NCBI GenBank assembly: GCA_029212955.1
Contig: JARGOW010000258.1
Span: forward strand, 1-5,979
From: Planctomycetota bacterium
Lineage (GTDB): Bacteria > Planctomycetota > UBA1135 > GCA-002686595
Length of the DNA stretch: 5,979 nt
Direction: 5' to 3'
The notes beneath the pieces were generated by a model. It was not told where the DNA came from. It worked only from the letters and a program-made list of their open reading frames with translations, and did not search any database. Each line of letters opens with the position of its first letter. Position 1 is the first letter of the stretch. The position numbers and the translations under genes were made by a program. This document shows positions 1-5,979 of the stretch, one piece after another.

Positions 1-3
1 TGA

Positions 4-23
4 TGCCTACAGGCAGGTTTTTT
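4..23 (+). terminator. Possible intrinsic terminator at the left edge
   Basis: TGCC (4-7) and GGCA (12-15) form a short stem around TACA, followed by GG and six Ts (18-23). The T-run on the plus strand suggests the end of a plus-strand gene lying left of the window. The stem is only 4 bp as seen, and the true left arm may be cut off by the edge. Bases 24-124 show nothing else I can support. Confidence 0.3.
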
Positions 24-124
24 GGACCTCAGGGCTGCTCGGGCAAGGGGTTGCACAACCCGGGCCCGGCCCAGCCGGTGGCTGCGGAACACCGGGCACC
101 GGAAAGCCGACCTCCGGGGTCGTG

Positions 125-144
125 GCCTGGAGCTGAATCCAGGC
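125..144 (-). terminator. Second hairpin after the SurA-like gene
   Basis: GCCTGGA (125-131) pairs perfectly with TCCAGGC (138-144) around a 6-base loop, giving a 7-bp stem. With the hairpin at 162-177 it forms a tandem pair in the 3' region of the SurA-like transcript. No T-run follows on the minus strand. Confidence 0.3.
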
Positions 145-161
145 GGGATGAATCGGCGGGG

Positions 162-177
162 CGGGGAAGGTTCCCCG
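162..177 (-). terminator. Hairpin directly after the SurA-like stop
   Basis: CGGGGA and TCCCCG form a 6-bp stem around a 4-base loop, three bases beyond the TAG at 182-180. It is GC-rich and placed as a transcript end would be, but minus-strand sequence after it (CCCGCCG) has no T-run. It is therefore at best a weak or factor-dependent terminator. Confidence 0.3.
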
Positions 178-179
178 GC

Positions 180-1355
180 CTAGTTGTCCATGGATTCTTG
201 GGCCAGGAAGAGCATGTATTTGGCCAATTCCGGAGGGTGGAGCTGGCTTTCGCGGATGAGCTTCACGTGGGCCCGCCCCAGTCGCACCCGCGTCTGCTTA
301 TCGAGCAAGTGCTTGCGGATGGCGTCCTGCACATCCAGGTTTGCGAAGGGCTTGCTGGGCACTTCGGGCACGATTTTGTTCAGCTGGAACAGGTGAACCG
401 CGTTTTGGGACTCCAGCGGGGGGCTCATTTCACCGACTTCGCTTTGGGTAAGGAATTCGACCAATCCCTGGCCGCCAAACTCCGACTGGCTGATCTGGGC
501 GGCCCTGCCCAGGGTGAATACGGCGGTGGATTTCTCGCGGGCTCGCTCGTCGGTTTTGGCCCAGTACGCAATCAATTCCTCGAAGGAGATGACCCCCCTC
601 TCCAGGTCCGTACGCAGGGTTGCGGCCCGGTCCAGGGCATTTTCACGGCCTCCCAGAGCCTGAAAGCTGAGTGCGAGCTCGAGAACCTCGAATTCGGCTT
701 CGCGGAAGCCGGTCATTTCGACCTCGTTCAGGCGGGGTGACTTGAGGAAGCTCTTGTAGGCGCCCCAGATTTCACCCGGACGCACATAGCGGTTCAGCTC
801 CTTGCGGCCCGTGGTTCCGATCTGCTTGCCGGTGATCGCTCCCTGCCAGGCGAATCGGTAGAGGGTCCGGCGAAAGCTCTCCTTGTATTGCTCAGGACTC
901 GAGTTGCCGGCGGTCAGCTGCTGGTGGAAGGCCTGATATCCGCCCGCGGACTCCTGGGCCCGGGCAAAACGGCGTTTGACCAGGTTTTCGACGACTTCGG
1001 GGTCAAATCCCCTGTCCTGGCCTGCCCGGACCTCGAGGAATGCTTCCACCAGATCGGCGGTGGCATCATTTTCGATCCTGTTGAAGGCCTGCAGCCTTTG
1101 ATCCTGGGGCAATTGGCTGGCCTCCTGATAGCGCTCTCTCCATTGCTTATTGCGCAGGTGGGCCACCAAATCCGTACGGGTCACGACCTGGTCCCCAGCA
1201 ACGACCACCACGGAATCCAGGAAACGCTCATTCAATGCGCGCAAATCGTCCGGGGTCACCTGTTGGGGGAGGCCCTGGGCGAGCAGGGAACCGCCCATTC
1301 CGAGGGCAGCCAAGCCAGCGAGGAGGAGGCGCTTGGGAGCGTTGGAGAAAGTCAT
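180..1355 (-). CDS. Exported SurA-like chaperone / peptidyl-prolyl isomerase-like protein
   Basis: Predicted periplasmic folding factor of the SurA/PpiC type, 391 residues; such proteins escort unfolded outer-membrane proteins. The N-terminus is a signal peptide (K8 R9, hydrophobic stretch about 10-25, probable cleavage near A26). Residues about 42-205 resemble the SurA N-terminal chaperone domain, including VVVVAGDQVVTRTDLVAHL (compare VNxxVItxxEL) and long charged, Gln-rich helices. Residues about 222-330 match the order of a parvulin domain: LERGVISFEELIAYWA, then SEVGEMSPPLESQNAVHLFQL. However, the usual RHIL strand reads ELALS and the GGDLGWF loop is not recognisable, so isomerase activity is doubtful. 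A charged C-terminal helix follows (about 340-372). The start is supported by AGGA seven bases upstream. SurA-like genes often follow mfd in other bacteria; here a plus-strand gene intervenes. Assignment rests on pattern recognition rather than a database match. Confidence 0.72.
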   Translation of the reverse strand: MTFSNAPKRLLLAGLAALGMGGSLLAQGLPQQVTPDDLRALNERFLDSVVVVAGDQVVTRTDLVAHLRNKQWRERYQEASQLPQDQRLQAFNRIENDATADLVEAFLEVRAGQDRGFDPEVVENLVKRRFARAQESAGGYQAFHQQLTAGNSSPEQYKESFRRTLYRFAWQGAITGKQIGTTGRKELNRYVRPGEIWGAYKSFLKSPRLNEVEMTGFREAEFEVLELALSFQALGGRENALDRAATLRTDLERGVISFEELIAYWAKTDERAREKSTAVFTLGRAAQISQSEFGGQGLVEFLTQSEVGEMSPPLESQNAVHLFQLNKIVPEVPSKPFANLDVQDAIRKHLLDKQTRVRLGRAHVKLIRESQLHPPELAKYMLFLAQESMDN

Positions 1356-1571
1356 GGTCCTATCCTGGACTTACCGGTGGGGCGGGTCAATTCCTGTGCT
1401 TGGAAGGGGGGCGAGTTTACGAATGGGGGCCTGGATTGGGTCAGGAATGCGGGGTCCGTGGTTCCATTGAGCCAAGCTGCCCGTCCTTCCCGCAATCTGA
1501 GAAGTCACATCCCGGGGAATTCTTCGTAGCGAGGCTCCACGACGCTTCGAACACGCCTCGATCCCAAGCCT
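1356..1571. promoter_or_regulatory. Divergent intergenic region with unassigned promoters
   Basis: This 216-bp spacer lies between the divergent starts of the SurA-like gene (minus) and the lipoprotein gene (plus), so promoters for both should lie here. I found no convincing -35/-10 pair on either strand. On the minus side the SurA-like ATG (1355) has a good Shine-Dalgarno, AGGA at 1366-1363, with a 7-base spacer, which supports that start. No coding potential stands out in the region. Confidence 0.5.
1530..1560 (+). promoter_or_regulatory. Inverted repeat just upstream of the lipoprotein start
   Basis: CGAGGC (1530-1535) and GCCTCG (1555-1560) form a perfect 6-bp inverted repeat with a 19-base spacer, ending 11 bases before the ATG at 1572. 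It could be a 5'-UTR stem-loop affecting ribosome access or a binding site for a dimeric regulator. A 6-bp repeat arises easily by chance in GC-rich DNA, so support is weak. Confidence 0.2.
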
Positions 1572-2218
1572 ATGACCCCTCTTAAAGTTCTCCGCTGGCT
1601 CCCCCTCTCGATCCTCCTCCTGGCCAGTTGCCGGTCGGTTGGATTGACCGAATCCGGTTCCCTATCCAGCTACCAAAACCTGGTCGTGGACACGGACGAG
1701 CGCGCCCGCAAGTCTTTCGTGGCGCCCGGGGCCCAGTGGCAAGTCTACGACGCCATCGTGCTCGAGTCCCTGGCTCTAGACCTACAGCCCAGCTCCCTGG
1801 ATTCGATTTCGGAGGCCCGTTTCGATCGCATAGCGAGTCACTACGGGGAATTCCTGCGGGAGTCACTGACGCCCAGGTGGCAGGTGGTCGAAGCCCCGCG
1901 CACGGGCGCGTTGATCGTGCGCTCCACCCTTACGGCCGCTGCGAGCGGGCGCCCTTCTATCGTTTTACCGAAATCGACACGATCAACGTGCCCTTGAATT
2001 GGATCACAGGTCTGGGTTTGCTCTGGCCCGTGGACGTGGGTGGAGCCACGGTCGAGCTTGAAATTCTGGATGCCACGACTGGCGAACAGCTCGCCGCTCT
2101 CATCAACGCCGACAAAGCCACCCTGCTAAACGGAATCCAAGCCATGGTCGCCATCGGCCATGCTTGTCAATCGGTGGAAGAATCCGCCCATTGGGTGGGC
2201 GCCGTTGTGGGGCAGTGA
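1572..2218 (+). pseudogene. DUF3313-like lipoprotein gene with a frameshift
   Basis: Predicted envelope lipoprotein of unknown function. The first segment starts at the ATG at 1572 with a lipoprotein signal (basic K5/R8, hydrophobic core, lipobox LASC, Cys20; +2 is Arg, so no inner-membrane Asp signal). It continues with PGAQWQVYDAIVLESL and HYGEFLRESLTPRWQVVEAP, a pattern I recognise from DUF3313 lipoproteins. This frame loses its family-like character after SGR (1952) and stops at 1995-1997. The missing C-terminal half continues in the -1 frame from about 1955 to the TGA at 2216-2218: PFYRFTEIDTINVPLNW, then VGGATVELEILDATTGEQLAAL, the typical GGAxxEaEllDxxTGE end. One extra base near 1954 would restore a continuous protein of about 215 residues, a plausible family length. 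This could be a real mutation, a sequencing or assembly error, or less likely recoding. It is convergent to mfd and divergent from the SurA-like gene. No clear Shine-Dalgarno precedes the ATG. The family name is from memory of its pattern. Confidence 0.75.
1950..1957 (+). other. Frameshift point in the lipoprotein gene
   Basis: Frame-0 codons here are CGC CCT TCT (Arg Pro Ser). The family-like continuation is Arg Pro Phe Tyr, which needs TTC at 1955-1957, one base back. One missing C in the CCC run at 1952-1954 explains this most simply. The heptamer C CCT TCT is not a canonical slippery site: the Pro codon could re-pair with CCC, but the Ser codon would not pair well with TTC. Confidence 0.7.
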
Positions 2219-2274
2219 ACCCGGGGTTTCGGAGGATCGAGTGGCAACCCAGCGATGCTTGGCCAAGGGCGGGG

Positions 2275-2294
2275 GTCGGCGTTTCGACGCCGGC
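2275..2294. terminator. Hairpin between convergent mfd and lipoprotein gene
   Basis: An 8-bp stem, GTCGGCGT pairing with ACGCCGGC (one G-T wobble), closes a TTCG loop in plus-strand reading. UUCG is an especially stable tetraloop class, although the closing pair here is T-A rather than the classic C-G. It sits in the 109-bp gap after the ends of both convergent genes, where a shared terminator would be expected. Neither strand has a T-run after the stem, so it is not a standard intrinsic terminator. It may act as a 3'-end stabiliser or a Rho-associated end. Confidence 0.35.
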
Positions 2295-2327
2295 GCTGCC
2301 GGGGCTGTACCGAATCTCGATACTACG

Positions 2328-5300
2328 CTAATCGGCGGGTAGGATGTCTTCGAGCCACTTGAGGACTTCGAGGGGTGTTTCCACGAAGCGAGGCGGGATG
2401 AGGTGGGCGACCCCGGACTTGATGCGGCGCAGGTCGAGTTTGCCGGAATCCTTGAGGTTCGCCAAAAGTGTTTCAAAGAACACTGGATCGTGATACTGGA
2501 TGACCAGTGCGTGGCCTTGAAAAGTGATGCGGTCCAAGAAGTAGCGGTCCAGGCGCGTCTTGAGCTGAAACATGCGCAGCAGGGTGAGCGCGGGTTCGGG
2601 CAGGCGCCCAAAACGGTCGTGCAATTCGGATCCCACGGCTTCGACCTCGGCTGGCGTGTGCGAGCCCGTCAGTTCCCGCAGTATTTCCAGGCGAGACTCC
2701 GGGTCTTCGATCCAATCGTCGGGTAGGAACGCCACGAGTCCGAGGGAGACTTCCACGCCGGCTTCGATTTCTTCGGTACGCGGGCCTTCAGGGGCGGGGC
2801 CGCCGCCTCCTTCCAGGCGTTCGACCGTGGCGCGTAGCAGTCGGCAATACATGTCGTATCCGACCGCAGCGATCTGACCGGATTGTTGGGCGCCGAGGAT
2901 GTTGCCCGCGCCGCGCAGTTCCAGGTCCTTGATGGAGATGCCGAAACCCGCACCCAGGTGGGAGAGTTCCTCGAGGGCTTTCAGGCGCTTTTTGGCGATG
3001 TCTTTGAGCGGTTTGTGCTTTTCGACCAACAGGTAGCAGTAGGACTTGCGCTCACCTCGGCCCACGCGACCCCGCAATTGGTGAAGTTCGGCCAATCCGA
3101 AGTGGTCCGCGTCGTCGATCAAAATCGTGCCCGCGCTGGGGATGTCGATTCCGTTTTCGATGATGGTGGTGGCCACCAAAATGTCGGCTTCGCCCTGGGC
3201 GAAAGTGCGCATGACGCCCCGGAGTTCCGTGGAGCTCATTTGCCCGTGCCCGATGGCGATGCGCAGGCCCGGCATGAGTTGGGAAATGCGGCGTGCGGCC
3301 AACTCGATGGATTGAACGCGATTGTGAAGGAAGTACACCTGGCCGCCGCGGGCGAGTTCGCGCTCTAAAGCCTCCAGAATCATGGGGTCATCCTCGCGGT
3401 ATCCGAGGATGGTCTGGATCGGTTGGCGGCCGGGTGGCGGGGTGGAAAGGGCCGAAATGTCGCGCAGACCTGCCAGGGACATGTGCAGGGTCCGCGGAAT
3501 GGGGGTGGCGGTGAGCGTGAGGATGTCGACCTCGGAGCGCATGCGTTTGAAGTGCTCTTTGTGCACGACTCCAAAGCGTTGCTCTTCGTCGATGATGACC
3601 AGTCCCAAATTCTTGAATGACACTTTCTTTCCCAGGATACGGTGGGTCCCAACCAGGATATCGACCTCCCCCTTGGCGGTGTCCTCGATGTTCTTCTTGT
3701 TCTTGGCGGCGCTCACGTAGCGGCTGGAGACCTCGACCCGAACGGGGAAGTCGGCCATGCGTTCGCAGAAGGTGCGATAGTGTTGGTCTGCGAGAACCGT
3801 GGTGGGCACGAGCACGGCGACTTGGCCTCCTCCAGCCACCACGCGGAAGGCGGCGCGCACCGCCATCTCGGTTTTGCCAAAACCCACATCGCCGCAAAGC
3901 ATGCGGTCCATGGGCTTTTCGCTCGACAGGTTTTCGGCGATGTCAGCGCCCGATGTTTTCTGGTCGGGGGTGGGCTCGTAGGGGAAGGTGTTATTGAAGG
4001 ACTCGATCAGCGCTTCGTCTCCGGCCCAGGCGGTGCGGCGGCGGAGGGCACGTTTGGCTTGCACTTCGATCAGATCGGAAGCCATGTCGAAAAGGCCACG
4101 TTCCACCTTTTCTTTGCGCTTGCGGAAAGCTGTGCCGCCGATTTTGTCGAGCTTGAGTCCCGCGCCGCGCGCTCCCACGAAGCGTTGCACCATGTCGATG
4201 CGACTGGTGGGCACGAAAAGGCTCACATCGTCGGCGAAGGAAAGGTGTAGGTGCTCCTCTTCGCCGCCCCCGCGTTTCATGCGCTTTAGGCCGCGGTACA
4301 AGGCCAATCCGTGGACCGCGTGCACCACATAGTCCCCGCGTTTGAGCTCGAAGAAGGATTGGATCGCTTTGACCTTGTGCTCGGTCAGGTGGCGAACACG
4401 ACGGCGCGTACCCTGGATACCCTTGAGCTCGTGGTGCCCGATGATGATCAGGTTCCAGGCCGGGATGCGGAATCCCTTGGTGATGGTCCCTACCCGGGTC
4501 TCAATCGAACCCGCAGGGATCGCGTTTTCCAGGGTTTGCACCAGCCTGGCTTCGTCGCCCTTGGAGTGACAGGTGATCAGGATACGCGCGTTGCGTGCCG
4601 CCTCTTCGGCGAGTAAGCCTGGAGCGGCTTCCATGCCGACTTCGAGGGCTACCACCGAGCGGGTGTCCATGGAAAGGGTGTCGCCCGGCAAAGTTTGCAG
4701 GATCAGTTGACGGTGGTCCGCTTCCTTCTTTTTGTAGGTTTTCCAAGCCCGTTCGAATGCGGGGGAGCGGATGGCAAGGGCTTCACCCCGTTCATTGATT
4801 CGCAGGGGTTCCACAAGGACGAGCCTCGAGTCGGAACGCAGGAATTCCAGGGGCGTCAAGCCGCCTTCTTCCACCGAACCGGTATCGGCGATCAAGCAGA
4901 CCGAGAGGTCCTTGTGGGTGGCCACGGAGAGTTGACTGACGGCATCGAAGCTGCGCAGGGATTCGATTTCTGCGTCGAACATTTCGATGCGGATGGGGCT
5001 CTCGACCGCGTAAGGGTAGAGGTCGAGGATGTCGCCGCGCAGGCTGACCTCGCCCGGGTTCTCGACCAGCGGGACGCGTTCATAGCCCAGGTGTACCAGG
5101 CGCTTGAGCAGTACCTCCACGTTCAAGGTTTCCCCGACTGCCAGGTCGAGGGCTTCCGCCTCAAGTGCTTTCAGCGCAGGCAAGGGCTGCAATAGGGCCA
5201 GAATGGAGGCGACAAGAATGTGCGGTCCCGTTCCATGGGAGGTTGTTCGGGCCCACTCCAAACGCCCGGCGATGGTGGCGGGGTCGCTGGGGTCGCGCGA

Positions 5301-5594
5301 GGGTAGGGCTAGGGAGTCCGCACCAAAGGCCTGCATATCCAAAGCGAATGATTCGGCTTCCGCATCCGTGGACAGCACGATGCATAGGGTGTCGCCCAGC
5401 AGGGGCGCCTGACCCATCAGTTTGGATAAAACCAAGGGCTGGGCGGATCCCCACAGGTTGCCGATGGATACGGGAGCAGGCCTTTTTAGGTGTTGTGCGG
5501 CCTTGTCCAGTTCGGGGAAACTGGGCAGGTCGGCGGCGACGAGCAGGGGCACGAAGCCATCGGCCGTTTGCGTCTCTTCTTTTTCGGTTTGCAT
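2328..5594 (-). CDS. mfd: Transcription-repair coupling factor Mfd
   Basis: ATP-driven DNA translocase that pushes stalled RNA polymerase off DNA lesions and recruits UvrA for nucleotide excision repair. Complete, 1088 residues from the ATG at 5594, slightly shorter than the common 1130-1170. Domains in order: UvrB-like UvrA-binding module with GEVSLRGDILDLYP (R186); RNA-polymerase interaction (CarD-like) domain at about 416-475 beginning RGDYVVHAVHG; Walker A GDVGFGKT at 568-575 (K574); DEEQ box at 669-672; motif III TLTATP at 693-698; motif VI QLRGRVGRG at 839-847; TRG translocation motif with LELRGAGNILG (R894); a Gly/Pro-rich linker near 925; and the C-terminal TRCF domain at about 940-1025 (FLPDDWI, DRFGRLPEP). 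All helicase motifs look intact. A TTG at 5618 would add eight Arg/Pro-rich residues inside rnc. The ATG is preferred because of its TGATG junction with rnc. There is no strong Shine-Dalgarno, so coupling to rnc translation is likely. Confidence 0.97.
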   Translation of the reverse strand: MQTEKEETQTADGFVPLLVAADLPSFPELDKAAQHLKRPAPVSIGNLWGSAQPLVLSKLMGQAPLLGDTLCIVLSTDAEAESFALDMQAFGADSLALPSRDPSDPATIAGRLEWARTTSHGTGPHILVASILALLQPLPALKALEAEALDLAVGETLNVEVLLKRLVHLGYERVPLVENPGEVSLRGDILDLYPYAVESPIRIEMFDAEIESLRSFDAVSQLSVATHKDLSVCLIADTGSVEEGGLTPLEFLRSDSRLVLVEPLRINERGEALAIRSPAFERAWKTYKKKEADHRQLILQTLPGDTLSMDTRSVVALEVGMEAAPGLLAEEAARNARILITCHSKGDEARLVQTLENAIPAGSIETRVGTITKGFRIPAWNLIIIGHHELKGIQGTRRRVRHLTEHKVKAIQSFFELKRGDYVVHAVHGLALYRGLKRMKRGGGEEEHLHLSFADDVSLFVPTSRIDMVQRFVGARGAGLKLDKIGGTAFRKRKEKVERGLFDMASDLIEVQAKRALRRRTAWAGDEALIESFNNTFPYEPTPDQKTSGADIAENLSSEKPMDRMLCGDVGFGKTEMAVRAAFRVVAGGGQVAVLVPTTVLADQHYRTFCERMADFPVRVEVSSRYVSAAKNKKNIEDTAKGEVDILVGTHRILGKKVSFKNLGLVIIDEEQRFGVVHKEHFKRMRSEVDILTLTATPIPRTLHMSLAGLRDISALSTPPPGRQPIQTILGYREDDPMILEALERELARGGQVYFLHNRVQSIELAARRISQLMPGLRIAIGHGQMSSTELRGVMRTFAQGEADILVATTIIENGIDIPSAGTILIDDADHFGLAELHQLRGRVGRGERKSYCYLLVEKHKPLKDIAKKRLKALEELSHLGAGFGISIKDLELRGAGNILGAQQSGQIAAVGYDMYCRLLRATVERLEGGGGPAPEGPRTEEIEAGVEVSLGLVAFLPDDWIEDPESRLEILRELTGSHTPAEVEAVGSELHDRFGRLPEPALTLLRMFQLKTRLDRYFLDRITFQGHALVIQYHDPVFFETLLANLKDSGKLDLRRIKSGVAHLIPPRFVETPLEVLKWLEDILPAD

Positions 5595-5596
5595 CA
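5592..5596 (-). other. rnc-mfd stop/start overlap (TGATG)
   Basis: On the minus strand the rnc stop TGA (5596-5594) shares its last A with the mfd ATG (5594-5592). Only a weak GAAG lies upstream of the ATG. This arrangement is typical of translational coupling by reinitiating ribosomes and indicates one transcript for both genes. It also decides the mfd start against the in-frame TTG at 5618. Confidence 0.8.
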
Positions 5597-5979
5597 GGCT
5601 TCGTGGTCGGGGGCGCAATGTTCTCGGTTGATTTGGAGCAGGGCCTCGATGGCGGCCCAGGACTCGGCTTCCTTGATGGAGCGGCCCCAGGCACTGGGGT
5701 AGGCCTGCTCGCTTACAATGGCTCGAACCAGGAAGGCGCGGGAGTGGGCCTCGCCGCGCGTTTCCAGGAGCTCGTACTTGGGAGGTTCCCCGAAGGTCTG
5801 TTGGGCGTACTGCTGCAGATCTTGCTTGGGGATCGGTGCGTTCTTTTTCTTGGAGTCGACACCAAAGCGTGGGCCCATGGACGCGCGAATGAAGAGTCGG
5901 GCGGCTTCAAGGCCTTGGTCTAGATAGAGGGCACCTACAACGGCCTCATACAGATTGGCCAGCACGGACCGGGACAGGG
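5594..5979 (-). CDS. rnc: Ribonuclease III, C-terminal part (5' end outside window)
   Basis: Endoribonuclease that cuts double-stranded RNA, typically in rRNA precursor maturation and mRNA turnover, in the cytoplasm. About 127 residues are visible. They open with the last conserved helix of the catalytic domain (SVLANLYEAVVGALYLDQG, compare the family's LADxxEAxxGAxYLD), so the first catalytic signature (ERLEFLGD type) lies beyond the window edge. A charged linker with SKKK follows. A double-stranded RNA-binding domain then spans visible residues about 50-115: DLQQYAQQ, then PPKYELLETRGEAHSRAF, then the third RNA-contacting region GRSIKEAESWAA. In E. coli numbering the metal-binding pair here is D114/E117. 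The Glu is kept (YEA), but the Asp position is Asn (codon AAT). The frame stays open to the edge; the GTG at 5965 is an internal Val, not a start. The TGA stop overlaps the mfd start. Family assignment is firm; the effect of the Asn is unknown. Confidence 0.93.
   Translation of the reverse strand, partial: LSRSVLANLYEAVVGALYLDQGLEAARLFIRASMGPRFGVDSKKKNAPIPKQDLQQYAQQTFGEPPKYELLETRGEAHSRAFLVRAIVSEQAYPSAWGRSIKEAESWAAIEALLQINREHCAPDHEA

Noticed and set aside
3..740. A 245-codon plus-strand open frame across the left end
   Set aside because: It is antisense to the SurA-like gene, which has a signal peptide, a good ribosome-binding site and domain-like sequence. The plus-strand peptide shows no recognisable domain and reflects the scarcity of stops in GC-rich DNA.
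1353..1391. TTGACC at 1391-1386 (minus) as a -35 box for the SurA-like gene
   Set aside because: A -10 box at normal spacing would fall on the Shine-Dalgarno directly before the ATG, and no TATAAT-like hexamer is present there.
1950..1957. Programmed -1 frameshifting in the lipoprotein gene
   Set aside because: There is no canonical X XXY YYZ slippery heptamer, and I saw no evident downstream stimulatory structure. A missing base is simpler, though not proven.
3642..4250. A 202-codon plus-strand open frame, and others, opposite mfd
   Set aside because: These lie wholly within the well-conserved mfd coding strand, including the Walker A region. Their peptides are low-complexity with no recognisable motif.
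5595..5618. TTG at 5618 as the mfd start
   Set aside because: It would add an Arg/Pro-rich stretch overlapping rnc. The ATG at 5594 has the typical one-base coupling overlap.
5165..5923. A 252-codon plus-strand open frame spanning the rnc/mfd junction
   Set aside because: It is antisense to two recognisable genes and has no domain signature, so it is treated as a shadow frame.

Overview
The window carries four genes of a GC-rich, diderm (Gram-negative type) bacterium: the 3' part of ribonuclease III (rnc), a complete transcription-repair coupling factor (mfd), a small lipoprotein gene broken by a frameshift, and an exported SurA-like foldase/chaperone. The lipoprotein signal and the SurA-like protein imply a periplasm and outer membrane. 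The exact phylum cannot be read from the sequence. A Planctomycetota-like or similar GC-rich lineage would fit, but that is a low-confidence guess.

Layout, from the right edge leftwards on the minus strand: rnc enters cut off by the window edge and ends at 5594. Its stop codon overlaps the mfd ATG by one base (TGATG), so the two genes are probably cotranscribed and translationally coupled. mfd runs down to 2328. A roughly 110-bp gap with a stable hairpin separates it from a convergent plus-strand gene (1572-2218). That gene encodes a lipoprotein resembling the DUF3313 family and needs one frame change near 1954 to be read end to end. A 216-bp divergent spacer (1356-1571) follows, then the SurA-like gene on the minus strand (1355-180), with two hairpins after its stop. 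The extreme left edge (4-23) holds a short hairpin followed by six Ts, possibly the terminator of a plus-strand gene outside the window.

Functionally, RNase III (dsRNA processing) and Mfd (removal of stalled RNA polymerase and recruitment of UvrA) are cytoplasmic housekeeping proteins. The other two are predicted envelope proteins. I see no mobile element, CRISPR array, tRNA, rRNA or phage gene, and no convincing new multi-gene system. The points most worth a second look are the frameshift in the lipoprotein gene, an Asn in place of the usual catalytic Asp in RNase III, and the apparent loss of parvulin catalytic motifs in the SurA-like protein.
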